From the NCBI RefSeq assembly GCF_900258505.1, contig NZ_LT984895.1, positions 2,544,492 through 2,608,491 on the forward strand: a DNA stretch of 64,000 nucleotides, in the 5' to 3' direction. The DNA is from Brachybacterium timonense. GTDB lineage: Bacteria > Actinomycetota > Actinomycetes > Actinomycetales > Dermabacteraceae. The notes under the pieces are model-generated. The model searched no databases, was not told the origin of the DNA, and worked only from the letters and a program-made list of their open reading frames with translations. Below are positions 18,751-35,292 of the stretch, in pieces (within the stretch, counting starts at the first letter, position 1; the number at the start of each line of letters is the position of its first letter). Made by a program: the position numbers and the translations under genes.

Positions 18751-20073
18751 TCAGCCCACGCGCTGCCAGGAGACGGTCATGACGCCGGAGCCGGGGTTGC
18801 CGATCGCGGAGAACGCGCCGTATGACAGGTCCAGGCAGCGTCCGCCGACGTATGGACCGCGGTCGTTGATCCGGACAACGACGCTCTGGCCGGTGTTGTT
18901 GTTCGTGACGCGGATGCGGGTACCCAGCGGCAGGCTCTTGTGGGCCGCGGTCATGGCGTGCTTGTTGAAGCGCTCGCCGCTGGCGGTCGGGCCACCGTGG
19001 GTGCCATCGCCCTGGCCGTAGTGGGAGGCCTTGCAGGTCTGAGTGGCACCGACGCCGGAGCCGCTCTGATCGGTGCTCGAGGTGGAACGCTTCGGGGACT
19101 CGCGATCTGCGCCGCGTGACGACTCGCCGTCACGGTTCTTCGAGGATCCGTTCGAGCGGGTCTCCTCGCGGTTCTTCGGCTTCTCCTTGGTTCCTTCGAG
19201 AACGACCTCGGTCACGGGCTCCTTGGTGACCTTTTCGGACAGGGTCTCGGTCTCCGTCACCTTGCCGTCGACGAGGGTGTCGCGAAGGGTGGTGGTCTTC
19301 TCCCCCTTGACTCCCTTGGTCTCGACCTTGGTCTCGCCGGTGAAGAGGGAGTCCGACTTCTTGGTCTCGGTGGTGAAGGCGACCTCTTCAGTCTCGGTGC
19401 GCTCCTTCTGGCGGGTGCGCACGATCTGGTAGGTGGCGCCGTCCTCGATGGCGGAGCTCTTGTCGATCTCCTTGCCATTCAGCAGTGCTTTGTCGGCATC
19501 CTGGTAATCGCCCAGAACCTTCTTCATCGCTTCGCCGACGGTGGCGGCGTTGACGGTGAAGGTGTCCTGGCCACGCTGGCCCTTGATGGTGATGGTCTTG
19601 CTGGTGGTGACCTCGACGTCCGTCCCGTCGGCGGCGAGCTCAGTGGAGACATCCGGCGTGATCGCGGCGCCCTCGAGGTCAAGGTCGAGCTCGTCCAGGG
19701 CGTCCTGCACGGTGGTGCCGGTGGTCAGGACCTCTTCAGCGGTGCCGTCGACGGTGACCGTGGCGGGGCGGCGCTGGATGACCTGGATCTCGGTGCCATC
19801 GTCCACGGTGGTGCCGAGGTCGGGGATCACGAGATCGTTCTTGTGAACCTCAATGCCCTGAGCCTTCAGGAGGTCTTCGACCGTGGTGCTGTACGTCCGC
19901 ACCGTGCTCGGGGTTCCGTAGTGGTAGACGGTGATCTCGTTCTGCATGGCGTAGGCGGTGCCACCGCCGCCAACGGCCACCACGCATGCCGCGGCAGCCG
20001 CCGCGATCCAGCCCTTCGTCTTCACGTCCACGTCCTTCGCGCGACCCGGGGTCGCAGTCCTCGCTGTGTTCAC
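18751..20073 (-). CDS. Secreted cell-wall protein: DUF348 repeats, G5 domain, RlpA-like barrel
   Basis: This protein has the scaffold of actinobacterial resuscitation-promoting factors with a different C-terminal domain. After a membrane/signal segment (about residues 20-43) come three DUF348 ubiquitin-like repeats (about 46-80, 103-137, 157-192). A G5 domain follows (about 215-297, TETEEVAF...TLRDTLVDG), then a Ser/Arg/Lys-rich linker (300-345). The end is a double-psi beta-barrel like RlpA (TASGERF, LPLGTRIRVTNNNTGQ, VVRINDRGPY), with the RlpA-type aspartate. RlpA proteins bind or cleave peptidoglycan glycan strands, so a wall-remodelling enzyme is likely. There is no Rpf lysozyme-like domain. 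The GTG at 20073 gives 440 residues; a GTG at 20025 with GAAGGA 7 bases upstream gives a more typical signal start and may be the true one. Confidence 0.85.
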   Translation of the reverse strand: MNTARTATPGRAKDVDVKTKGWIAAAAAACVVAVGGGGTAYAMQNEITVYHYGTPSTVRTYSTTVEDLLKAQGIEVHKNDLVIPDLGTTVDDGTEIQVIQRRPATVTVDGTAEEVLTTGTTVQDALDELDLDLEGAAITPDVSTELAADGTDVEVTTSKTITIKGQRGQDTFTVNAATVGEAMKKVLGDYQDADKALLNGKEIDKSSAIEDGATYQIVRTRQKERTETEEVAFTTETKKSDSLFTGETKVETKGVKGEKTTTLRDTLVDGKVTETETLSEKVTKEPVTEVVLEGTKEKPKNREETRSNGSSKNRDGESSRGADRESPKRSTSSTDQSGSGVGATQTCKASHYGQGDGTHGGPTASGERFNKHAMTAAHKSLPLGTRIRVTNNNTGQSVVVRINDRGPYVGGRCLDLSYGAFSAIGNPGSGVMTVSWQRVG

Positions 20074-20301
20074 GGTTCGTGTGCGGGCGGCCGATGAGCC
20101 ACCGAGCCCGGGCGAGCGCGCGCTCCGCTGGGGGCGCTGCGGGGAAGATCATCGCTCGGACTGTCGCGTCATCCATCGTGGTGCCCATCATCGGGGCAGG
20201 GAAGGCGATAGACGGGAGTTTGGACGGAGCACGCACTGTTCTTTACCGTCGCGTGACGGTTCAGGGGAGCCGGGTCACGTCCCCGACCACGCATCGGCAT
20301 T

Positions 20302-20325
20302 GTCCGCGTCGTCGGCGACGCGGAC
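20302..20325 (-). repeat. Perfect hairpin upstream of the G5/RlpA-like gene
   Basis: A 10-base-pair inverted repeat (gtccgcgtcg / cgacgcggac) with a tcgg loop lies about 230 bases before the wall-protein gene. It is in an otherwise featureless 410-base gap (20074-20486) between that gene and rpoC. It could be part of a 5' leader or a protein site. No known riboswitch was recognised around it. Confidence 0.5.
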
Positions 20326-20429
20326 GGGACAGCTCGGCGAGCTGGACAGCGTGGTGGGGCTCGGGATCGTGGCACCAGCAGTACAGCGGAGCACTTCGTC
20401 AACGGCGACACAGCCAGGGCCCGACGGAC

Positions 20430-20466
20430 GACGGGGCCGCCTCCCCGTCAGGGAAGCGGCCCCGTC
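20430..20466 (-). terminator. rpoC terminator
   Basis: An 11-base-pair stem (gacggggccgc / gcggccccgtc) with an inner tccc/ggga helix lies 21 bases after the rpoC stop. It is a typical GC-rich actinomycete terminator without a T-run. Confidence 0.8.
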
Positions 20467-20486
20467 AGTGGTCGTCGGTGGACGAC

Positions 20487-24377
<3,891 letters not shown>

Positions 24378-24433
24378 GGATGTCCTTCTCTCGAATCGAA
24401 AATCGTGGGGTCTGAGGGTTCAGGGCTGCGGGC

Positions 24434-24462
24434 GCTCCCCGCGGCCGATGGCCGCGGGGAGC
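24434..24462 (-). terminator. Perfect hairpin in the rpoB-rpoC gap
   Basis: A 13-base-pair stem (gctccccgcggcc / ggccgcggggagc) with a 3-base loop (gat) begins 7 bases after the rpoB stop, inside what should be one operon. It has no T-run. It may set the rpoB:rpoC ratio by partial termination or mark an RNA processing site. Confidence 0.6.
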
Positions 24463-24469
24463 GGAACCG

Positions 24470-27958
<3,489 letters not shown>

Positions 27959-28067
27959 GAGTGGTCCTTCCACAGGCCGAGAACGGTGACTCCGGCGCGG
28001 CGTGGGCCCTGATGGGCGATCGCACACGGACGACAGAGGGCCCGGCCAACGCACAGCGCAAGATACG
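27959..28067 (-). other. rpoB 5' leader
   Basis: About 100 bases separate the predicted transcription start from the TTG codon. They contain the GGAAGGA ribosome site and no other structure that I recognise. The stretch from 28097 to 28348 beyond the promoter holds nothing recognisable. Confidence 0.4.
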
Positions 28068-28096
28068 AGCATAACGAAAGACACGGATGGACACAA
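28068..28096 (-). promoter_or_regulatory. rpoBC promoter
   Basis: On the minus strand TTGTGT (28091-28096) and TATGCT (28068-28073) are spaced 17 bases apart, a good SigA-type promoter in a locally AT-richer patch. The subtilase gene and its terminator separate rpoBC from rplJL, so an own promoter is required. Confidence 0.75.
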
Positions 28097-28348
28097 GGGG
28101 TGCGTGAACACCGGTCCATCCGCGTCGGCCGCCATATGCCTGGCGCGGAAGGCCGAGCCTCTTGCCTATCTGTCTCGAGCGGGCCCGGATGGGGCCCGGC
28201 GGCAGGAACAGCTCAGTACGGTGACAAGGATGCAGGCCTGCAGGCGTGTGAGTCAAGCAGGCGCGCCATCACAGCCAGCCCGCGCGCCTCATGCCTCACC
28301 GGGCTCCATCCCCCCAGCCGACGGATCCGGCCACACGCCTGAATGCAC

Positions 28349-28383
28349 GACGCGGGCCCTGCCGTCGAGGCGGGACCCGCGTC
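28349..28383 (-). terminator. Terminator after the subtilase gene
   Basis: The stem gacgcggg / cccgcgtc continues past one mismatch with cctgcc / ggcggg around a 5-base loop. It lies 22 bases beyond the stop codon. Confidence 0.75.
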
Positions 28384-28405
28384 ATGCACGGTACGGCGCA
28401 GCCGC

Positions 28406-31400
28406 TCAGTCAGCGGTCGTGCCGCGCTTGCGACGACGTACCAATGCTGCGCCGCCGGCCACGGCGAGCAACGCGAGCACTGCGAGGCCAGCAACCTCAA
28501 CGCCGGTCACGGCGAGCGGGCCGCGAGCCCCGGGGGTAGGACGGTCGGTGCGAGAACCGTCGCCCGAGCCACCGCTGTGCTCGCCTCCGCGACCACTGCC
28601 CTGGTCATCACCCTGGCCGTTACCGCCCTGGTCACCACCCTCGTTTCCGCCCTGGTCATCGCCAGGTGCAGCCGGTTCCGTGATGCGGTAGGTGGCGTGG
28701 GACGGACCCGTGAAGGTGAGCACCCCATCAGCGAACGTCGCACGCACCGGCACCTCGCGACCGTCCTCAAGCACCCGCGCCACCGCGCTGCCCTCCACAC
28801 CGGGCACCGTGATCACGGCAGACAGGGAGGCATGCTCCGTGCTCATGGTCAGCGTGCGCACACGCCCATCGGCCGTGATCGATGCCGAGAGCACATCATC
28901 GGAGCGGAAGGTGGAGGTGGCTGTCACGTCGCCGTCGCGCAGCGTGATCTCCTTGAGGTTCACCGTCACCGTCACCTCACGCTCGGCGGTGCGTCCCTGA
29001 TCGTCGGCGGCGAGCACGGTCACCGTCTGCTCACCGGGAACGAGCACAGTGCCCGGGGCCAGAGACAGCTCGGCACCGGCAGCCGTCGCCGCCTTCGCGT
29101 CGCCGTCGAGCTCCGTGCCGTACTGGTCGAGCACGAGCTGGGCAAGCGCACCCTGGTCCGCAAGCTGTTCGCGGTGCACCTCCAGCGAGACCGAGTCCTC
29201 ACCGGTGATCGACAGCACCGACGGGATCTCGAACACGCGAGTCTGGGTGGTCATGTTCCCGGCCAGGTCCGTTGCGACAACGCTGAGGGTGTACCGGCCC
29301 GGTGCGAGATCAGCAGTGGCGAGCGTCGTCTCCAACGCCGTCTGCTTCGGTGCGGTCTGCGCCGCCGCCACGGACACGTCGCCCGGCGCCGCCGCGTCCT
29401 CAGGAGCGTTCTGCGCAGAGCCCTCAGGCGTATCCGCTGCCGCACCCCGGGCCGACGCCGCGGAGTTCGCCGTGGCCTCATCGCCGCCGCCATCAGACGG
29501 GGCCGGGGCCTGGTCCTGTGGGGCCTGCTCGTCTGCACCCTGTTCCGCGAGCAGGTCGCGGCTGTCCACCAGCACATCCTCGACGGCCTGCTCACTGGTG
29601 CTGAGGTCGGTGGCCTGATCGGCGATCACCTCACCGTTCAGGGTGACCCGCTGAGTGGCCAGGTGATCATCCGTGGAGGTGATGGTGATCTCGCGGCCAT
29701 CCTCGACGATCTCGTCGTCGGCCACCTGGTCGATGCTCACGGTCGGAGCGTCCTGGTCGAGCACCACCGGGATGCCGGCCAAGAGAATGTTGCCGTTGGC
29801 GTCCCCGTACTCCAGGAGCAACGTGTCGCCATCGGCCACCGTGAGATCAGCCGAGAACTCGCGGCGGTTGGACTGCTCGCCCGGGGATCCCCTGTCGAAG
29901 CGTTCGATCACCACGGAGTCATTCAGGCGCAGGCCGTAGCCCCAACCGTCATCAGAGGCGGTTCCGCGGAACGCGACCTCTGGCGTGGCGGTGTAGAGCG
30001 TCCCACCGATGAGCGTCGGCTCATCGACCGTCAGGGTCGGGGCGGTCACGTCGAAGAAGAAGCGCACACCGCGGTCAAAGCGGACCTTGCCCTCCTTGTC
30101 GGTGATGATCATCCGGTACCCGTTCTCGCCGGTGCTCATCGGAAGGTCGACGCTGAACGTGCCGTCCTTGGCGATGGTCGCCGGGATGTCCTGCGGCTCG
30201 GGGTAGGTGCCGTCCTCACCCAGGCGCACCTCCCGGCGCAGCACGATCGAACCGGTGTTCTCCCCCGCCTTGCCGGTGAAGGTGAACACGGAGCCGTCCT
30301 CGTTGACATCCGGGGTGTTGCCCGGGACGAAGCAGGCGCCCTGCTCGAGCAGGCACTCGACGTTCGTCTCCGTGGGCAGCGTGAAGGCCGGCAGCGGCGC
30401 CTGGCGACCAGAGATCGGGACCGTCATCGGAGCGGAGTTCTGTCCGTCGGTTCCGGTGAGCACGAAGGCGTGATCCTTGGCCCCCGGGGTGACGGTGACC
30501 TCGAAGCTGCCGTCGGCGGCGACGTCGACCGGTGTGGTCTTGCCGGCGGCGGTGAGTTCGAGACCGAGCTGAGCACCCTTGCGCTCATCGGTGATGGTTC
30601 CACGCACGAGCACCGAGCCGTTGTCGTCGAGCACGGCCGCGCCGGCGTCATCCTTCGGCATGTCGGTGATCTTCACGGTCGGAGCCGTGGAGTCGTACGT
30701 GACGGTGAGCGTCTGTGAAGCGATCACCTGGCCGTCGGCGCCGAGCCCTTCGACCAGGATGTCCTGGGTTCCTTCCGTGAGGTCGACGCCATCGCGGAAG
30801 CGCCCGTTGGCCGAATCAACCGGCTTCTGGCCCGCAATGCGCACGGCGGTGATGTCAGAGGAGACGAAGCCGGAGACCACGAGCTTCCCGTCGGAGACAA
30901 CTGCCGACTTCGGGCCGAGCACCTCCTTCTGCAGCTTGTCGGCACCGGCCACGACCACCTGGGAATCGGTGAAGACCTTGCTTGCGACGCCCAGGTTCAA
31001 GCCTGCGTCGACGGAGGCGACCGTCACGAACGGCACCTGTGCGGGATCGACCTCGACGGCGTAGGTGCCGTCACCGCGATCAACCACCGGGATCTCGTCG
31101 CCGGCAGCGTTCGTCACGGTCGGGGTCTCCAGCAGTCCGGAGCCGTTCTCGACCACGGAGAAGGTGAGCACGTTCTGCTCCACGGGGCCGAACGTGATCT
31201 CGGGAGCGGTGGCGTCCAGACCGAACTCAACGTCGGTGGTCTGCCACGGGTAGTCCTCGCTCAGGCGAGCGGAGACGCGGTAGGTGTAGCGCCCATCAGG
31301 CAGCGGCTCGAAGTCGGCGGTCTGGGGGTTCCAGATCGTCCCGTCGAAGGTCGCGCCGGTCCACTGGGCATCACCCGGGTTCTCTGCACCCATGTAGTCG

Positions 31401-33919
31401 CCGAGCAGCGGACGGTACACGTCCTGCTCCTGGCCGATGGTCTTGATGACCTTCTTGTTCGCATCGAGGATCTCGTAGCGGACATCGGTGGCGTTGCGCA
31501 TCATGGCCATGTTCATGGCCACGATGTCCATGTCACCGTCGCCGTTGGGCGAGAGCCAGAACTCGCCGAGCTCGCTGGTCAGCGGGATGGTTGCACCGCC
31601 CCAGCCGGTGAGCAGCTGCGTCTGGACGTCAAGGTCATCCGTGAGCTTCTCACCCGGAGGAAGGATGATGTTCTCCGCGTTCCAGTCACCGGCAAAACCC
31701 AGGTACGGGACGGCGAGATCCACCTGGTCGGCGGCATCGGAGGCAAGCCGCAGCCATCCGCCCATGAAGTGATCTCCTCCGGCCTCCGGGGTGACCGTGA
31801 CGTCGACTGTCGCCGTGCCCCCGGCCGGCACCGTGATGGAGGAGGCGCCGACCGCAAGAGTCCCCGAGGAGACCCTCACCGTGGTCGGTTCACCGGCGGC
31901 GTTGGTCTCAGCGAGCACCTGCTGGTCAGCGGGCACCGTGAAGGTGCGCGGCTGATCACCCGTGTTGGTCAGGGTCACGGTGAAGGATGCTGAACCGTTC
32001 ACCTGTCGCAGCGCGGCTGCTGCCGTTCCATCCACGGTGGCGATGACGTCGGTCGCAAGGGCCCGGTCCACCTGTGCGAGGCCGGCACCCACCTGACGCG
32101 GCGAGAACGGGACGCCGTTGTCATCCGTCGGGATCAGCGCCGTGTTCATGAGCATCGTCTTCGCAAGATCGACCCGCGCGGCCCCGGTCACGTCAGGGCG
32201 GGTCTGCTTCAGGTGCTCAAGAACGAGAGCCAGCACGCCGGCCACGTTCGGGGACGCCATGGACGTGCCGGAGTTCGGACCGTACGTGTCGTCGTTGTAC
32301 GTGGAGTAGACGCCTCCGCCGATGCCGGCGATCTCCGGCTCGAAGTCGAGCGTGGGCGTCGCACCCCATGACGTGAAGGAGGACGGCTCGAGACCCGTGG
32401 GGTTCTCGGAGAGCATGAGGTCCTCGGTGATGCGGATCGTCGTGCCGCCCGCGGCGATCTCCTCGCGCATGGCAAGGCCGGCCGAGCGCGGGACGATGAT
32501 GCCGGGGATGGTGAACTCCTCCACGCCGGCCATGCCGAAGGTGGCTTCTCCCCCGTCCTCGTGGTTGTACATCACCACGCCCGCGGCGCCGGCGTTGATG
32601 GCGTTCTCGTACTTCTCCGTGAAGGTCAGTCCGCCGCGCTCGATCAGGGCGTAGGCACCGTTCAGGTCGCGGCCAGCGATGCCGGCCTCATCGCCGATGC
32701 CAATGTCGATGACCTCATGGGCCTGGTCATCGGGCTGGCCGGTGGCGAGCTCATAGGCGACCTGCTTCTCGGGATCGCCGTGGTAGGCAACGGCCTGGGT
32801 GAGCTCGGTGTTGTCCAGGGACGCCACCGACAGGGCAGACCCCTGGGTCGAGGGGGAGCCGACGGTACCGTCATCGTGCAGTCCCAGAGCGTCATCCGGC
32901 CCACCCGTCGGGGAGAAGTTCTGGCCATCGTTACCTGCCGCGATCACCGTGACGACCCCCGCTTCGCGGGCCGCCTCAATGGCGATGGAGGTGCCGTTGG
33001 AGGTGTTCTTCAGGCCGTTCGGCGAGCCGAGCGACATGTTGATGACGTCCGCATCGAGCTTCACGGAGTCCTCGATCGCTGCGATGATGTCGGAATCCGC
33101 GGCGCCACCGCCCTGGTTGGAGAACACCTTCATCGCCAGCAGCTGAGCATTCGGGGCGATGCCGTCGATGCGGCCGGTCTCGACCACGTCCCCGGCGTCA
33201 TCGCCGGGCGAGCCGTTCGCGGCGGCAATGCCGGCGACGTGCTGGCCGTGGGGAGTCGCGGCGGTGTCCTTCACAACGAAGGATTCATCGGCGTAGTTGT
33301 AGCCGGTGGGCACCTTGCAGGTGAAACCGCCCTCGGCGGCCGAGTTGATCTCCTGAATCTTCGCGGCTGCGCAGTCATCCAGGCGCATGTCGCGGTGGCC
33401 CGGATCAATGCCGGAGTCGATGATGGAGATGACCATGCCGGTGCCATCCACACCGTGGTCACGGAACGCGGCGGGCACGCCGTGCACCTGGCGCGCCGTG
33501 TGCTCGGCGCGCTCATAGACGCGCTCACGACGCACGGACTGGACCTCGGGCTCAAGCGACAGCGCGCCCAGCTGCGACGCCGGGATGGTGGCAGACATCC
33601 CGTTGAACAGGTAGCCAAACTGCCGGTCGATCGTGAGGTCGTAGCGGTCAGACCAGCGGGTGATGAGCTCTTTCTGCGCGGAGAGCGAGGCCGACTCGCC
33701 CGACTCGGACGGATTCGACGGCTGCTTCTTCAAGGTGATGAGCACCGGGATCCGCGGCTCGGCGCTCGGGCGCTCGCCATCCTTCTCCATCGGAGCAGGG
33801 GGCACCGGCGGCGCCTGCGGCAGCGCAGGCGCAGCGAGCGCGGGGCCTGTCAGGCCCGCGGCTCCCAGGATGAGGGCGCCACCGAAGGCGGCAAGACGGC
33901 GTACGGGATTCAAGCGCAC
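28406..33919 (-). CDS. Giant cell-wall-anchored subtilisin-family serine protease
   Basis: A secreted S8 protease of about 1837 residues. From the GTG at 33919 (GGAG 6 bases upstream) a signal peptide MRLNPVRRLAAFGG...ALA is seen; an in-frame GTG at 33964 would add 15 residues. An inhibitor-I9-like propeptide precedes the catalytic domain. The triad is Asp about 168 (IIDSGID), His about 224 (TPHGQHVAG) and Ser about 553 (SGTSMASPNVAG). A protease-associated insert lies at about 385-495. A long run of beta-sandwich domains follows, as in C5a-peptidase/lactocepin proteins. The end has a Gly/Asp/Gln-rich spacer, LAVTG at about 1802-1806, a hydrophobic helix and RRRKR. LAxTG is the signal preferred by class E sortases. 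A host-protein or nutritional protease is likely; substrate is unknown. Confidence 0.92.
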   Translation of the reverse strand: MRLNPVRRLAAFGGALILGAAGLTGPALAAPALPQAPPVPPAPMEKDGERPSAEPRIPVLITLKKQPSNPSESGESASLSAQKELITRWSDRYDLTIDRQFGYLFNGMSATIPASQLGALSLEPEVQSVRRERVYERAEHTARQVHGVPAAFRDHGVDGTGMVISIIDSGIDPGHRDMRLDDCAAAKIQEINSAAEGGFTCKVPTGYNYADESFVVKDTAATPHGQHVAGIAAANGSPGDDAGDVVETGRIDGIAPNAQLLAMKVFSNQGGGAADSDIIAAIEDSVKLDADVINMSLGSPNGLKNTSNGTSIAIEAAREAGVVTVIAAGNDGQNFSPTGGPDDALGLHDDGTVGSPSTQGSALSVASLDNTELTQAVAYHGDPEKQVAYELATGQPDDQAHEVIDIGIGDEAGIAGRDLNGAYALIERGGLTFTEKYENAINAGAAGVVMYNHEDGGEATFGMAGVEEFTIPGIIVPRSAGLAMREEIAAGGTTIRITEDLMLSENPTGLEPSSFTSWGATPTLDFEPEIAGIGGGVYSTYNDDTYGPNSGTSMASPNVAGVLALVLEHLKQTRPDVTGAARVDLAKTMLMNTALIPTDDNGVPFSPRQVGAGLAQVDRALATDVIATVDGTAAAALRQVNGSASFTVTLTNTGDQPRTFTVPADQQVLAETNAAGEPTTVRVSSGTLAVGASSITVPAGGTATVDVTVTPEAGGDHFMGGWLRLASDAADQVDLAVPYLGFAGDWNAENIILPPGEKLTDDLDVQTQLLTGWGGATIPLTSELGEFWLSPNGDGDMDIVAMNMAMMRNATDVRYEILDANKKVIKTIGQEQDVYRPLLGDYMGAENPGDAQWTGATFDGTIWNPQTADFEPLPDGRYTYRVSARLSEDYPWQTTDVEFGLDATAPEITFGPVEQNVLTFSVVENGSGLLETPTVTNAAGDEIPVVDRGDGTYAVEVDPAQVPFVTVASVDAGLNLGVASKVFTDSQVVVAGADKLQKEVLGPKSAVVSDGKLVVSGFVSSDITAVRIAGQKPVDSANGRFRDGVDLTEGTQDILVEGLGADGQVIASQTLTVTYDSTAPTVKITDMPKDDAGAAVLDDNGSVLVRGTITDERKGAQLGLELTAAGKTTPVDVAADGSFEVTVTPGAKDHAFVLTGTDGQNSAPMTVPISGRQAPLPAFTLPTETNVECLLEQGACFVPGNTPDVNEDGSVFTFTGKAGENTGSIVLRREVRLGEDGTYPEPQDIPATIAKDGTFSVDLPMSTGENGYRMIITDKEGKVRFDRGVRFFFDVTAPTLTVDEPTLIGGTLYTATPEVAFRGTASDDGWGYGLRLNDSVVIERFDRGSPGEQSNRREFSADLTVADGDTLLLEYGDANGNILLAGIPVVLDQDAPTVSIDQVADDEIVEDGREITITSTDDHLATQRVTLNGEVIADQATDLSTSEQAVEDVLVDSRDLLAEQGADEQAPQDQAPAPSDGGGDEATANSAASARGAAADTPEGSAQNAPEDAAAPGDVSVAAAQTAPKQTALETTLATADLAPGRYTLSVVATDLAGNMTTQTRVFEIPSVLSITGEDSVSLEVHREQLADQGALAQLVLDQYGTELDGDAKAATAAGAELSLAPGTVLVPGEQTVTVLAADDQGRTAEREVTVTVNLKEITLRDGDVTATSTFRSDDVLSASITADGRVRTLTMSTEHASLSAVITVPGVEGSAVARVLEDGREVPVRATFADGVLTFTGPSHATYRITEPAAPGDDQGGNEGGDQGGNGQGDDQGSGRGGEHSGGSGDGSRTDRPTPGARGPLAVTGVEVAGLAVLALLAVAGGAALVRRRKRGTTAD

Positions 33920-34109
33920 GGGGGACTCCGGGGAATGGGGAACGGATGACGTGTGCCGCGTCACTGCGGTCTAAGCCTTCAACCTAAGCGGTTCCCGCCC
34001 CGGAGGCGTGCTGTTCAGCACATATGGACGGTCACGGTTCGGATACGACCGCTCCCGGAGCCTGTGTGGACAACTGCGTGTGCCCCTATGCGCCTGTGCC
34101 GAACGACAG

Positions 34110-34143
34110 CACGGGCCGCCCCGCAGATGCGGGACGGCCCGTG
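34110..34143 (-). terminator. Terminator after rplL
   Basis: The 15-pair stem cacgggccgccccgc / gcgggacggcccgtg, with one mismatch and a 4-base loop, lies 46 bases past the rplL stop. It ends the rplJL transcript before the subtilase gene. Confidence 0.75.
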
Positions 34144-34188
34144 GTGATCGAAACGATCAGGATGCGCTCGGGATCAAGCGCGGCGTCG

Positions 34189-34581
34189 TCACTTGACGGT
34201 GACGGAAGCGCCAGCGCCCTCGAGCTGCTCCTTGGCCTTCTCGGCAGCGTCCTTGGCGACCTTCTCCAGGACCGGCTTGGGAGCCTCGTCCACGAGAGCC
34301 TTGGCCTCCTTCAGGCCGAGGCTGGTCAGGGCGCGCACCTCCTTGATGACGGCGATCTTCGCGGAGCCAGCCGACTCGAGGATGACGTCGAACTCGTCCT
34401 TCTCCTCCTCGGCAGCGGCCTCGCCACCGCCACCGGCGGCAGCACCGCCCGCGGCGACAGCCACGGGAGCGGCGGCGGTGACCTCGAAGACCTCCTCGAA
34501 CTGCTTCACGAACTCGGAGAGCTCGATGAGGGTCATCTCCTTGAAAGCTTCGATGAGCTCGTCGTTGCTGAGCTTCGCCAT
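34189..34581 (-). CDS. rplL: 50S ribosomal protein L7/L12
   Basis: L7/L12 is the multi-copy stalk protein that recruits translation GTPases. The 130-residue product starts [18 protein letters not shown]. It has an Ala/Gly-rich hinge (about 40-58) and the C-terminal factor-binding domain with [20 protein letters not shown] and [14 protein letters not shown]. The ATG at 34581 follows a GGAAGGAA-type site. It lies 146 bases after rplJ. Confidence 0.98.
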   Translation of the reverse strand: MAKLSNDELIEAFKEMTLIELSEFVKQFEEVFEVTAAAPVAVAAGGAAAGGGGEAAAEEEKDEFDVILESAGSAKIAVIKEVRALTSLGLKEAKALVDEAPKPVLEKVAKDAAEKAKEQLEGAGASVTVK

Positions 34582-34727
34582 GGTGGCGTTCCTTCCTGTT
34601 GGTGGGACATCGTCCCGGCTTCGGATGCGGCGCGCACGCGCCTGGGTCATGCGGTTGGCTCGCCGTGTGGCGGGCCTCGTTCAGCGCTGACGCGCTGGGC
34701 GGATCAGGCAGGGGTGAGCCGGATGGC

Positions 34728-35243
34728 TCAGGCCTCCTGCTTGGCCCGCAGCGCGTCCACGGTGCGTGCCGCCTTGGACAGCGGTGCAGCGAACACGGCG
34801 GCGGCCTTGGACATCGACGCCTTCATAGCGCCAGCAGCCTTGGCCAGCAGAACCTCGCGGGACTCGAGGTCCGCGAGCTTCGTAACATCGGCCTCCGAGA
34901 GCAGCTTGCCCTCGAAGTATCCGGACTTGATGACGAGCTGTTCGTTCTCCTTGGCGAAGTCACGCAGGGCCTTCGCAGGCTCCACCGGCTCACCCTTGAT
35001 GAAGGCGATGGCGGTGGGGCCCGAGAGCTGACCCTCGAACACGTCGATGCCAACCTCGCGGGCGGCGATCTCCGTGAGCGTGTTCTTCACCACGGCGTAG
35101 GTCGTCTCCGAGCCCAGCGACCGACGCAGCTGCTGCAGCTGCTGGACGCTGAGGCCGCGGTACTCGGTGATGACGGCCGCGTCAGACTCGCGGAAAAGCT
35201 CCGCGATCTCGGCGACGGCGCTCACCTTCTCGGGCTTCGCCAT
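34728..35243 (-). CDS. rplJ: 50S ribosomal protein L10
   Basis: L10 anchors L7/L12 dimers to the ribosome and binds its own leader RNA to limit expression. The 171-residue protein begins [17 protein letters not shown], has [17 protein letters not shown] and [17 protein letters not shown], and ends with the L12-binding helix region. The start at 35243 follows GGAAGGAGG. A clear L10-leader attenuator lies directly upstream (35293-35396). Its neighbour on the far side is adhE rather than rplA, because of inserted genes. Confidence 0.97.
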   Translation of the reverse strand: MAKPEKVSAVAEIAELFRESDAAVITEYRGLSVQQLQQLRRSLGSETTYAVVKNTLTEIAAREVGIDVFEGQLSGPTAIAFIKGEPVEPAKALRDFAKENEQLVIKSGYFEGKLLSEADVTKLADLESREVLLAKAAGAMKASMSKAAAVFAAPLSKAARTVDALRAKQEA

Positions 35244-35292
35244 GGCCCTCCTTCCAGAGGTCTCGCGCCACCGGGTGAAGCTCCAGACACGG

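Noticed and set aside
20074-20430. c-di-AMP (ydaO) riboswitch before the G5/RlpA-like gene
   Set aside because: Such switches precede related genes in actinobacteria, but I could not find their conserved motifs by eye; only a simple hairpin is present.
32561-33949. Plus-strand open frames opposite the subtilase gene
   Set aside because: The subtilase strand has signal peptide, triad and sorting motif; the antisense frames are compositional shadows.
34051-34143. Possible small gene after the subtilase start region
   Set aside because: The only structure is the rplL terminator; the short frames have no start context.
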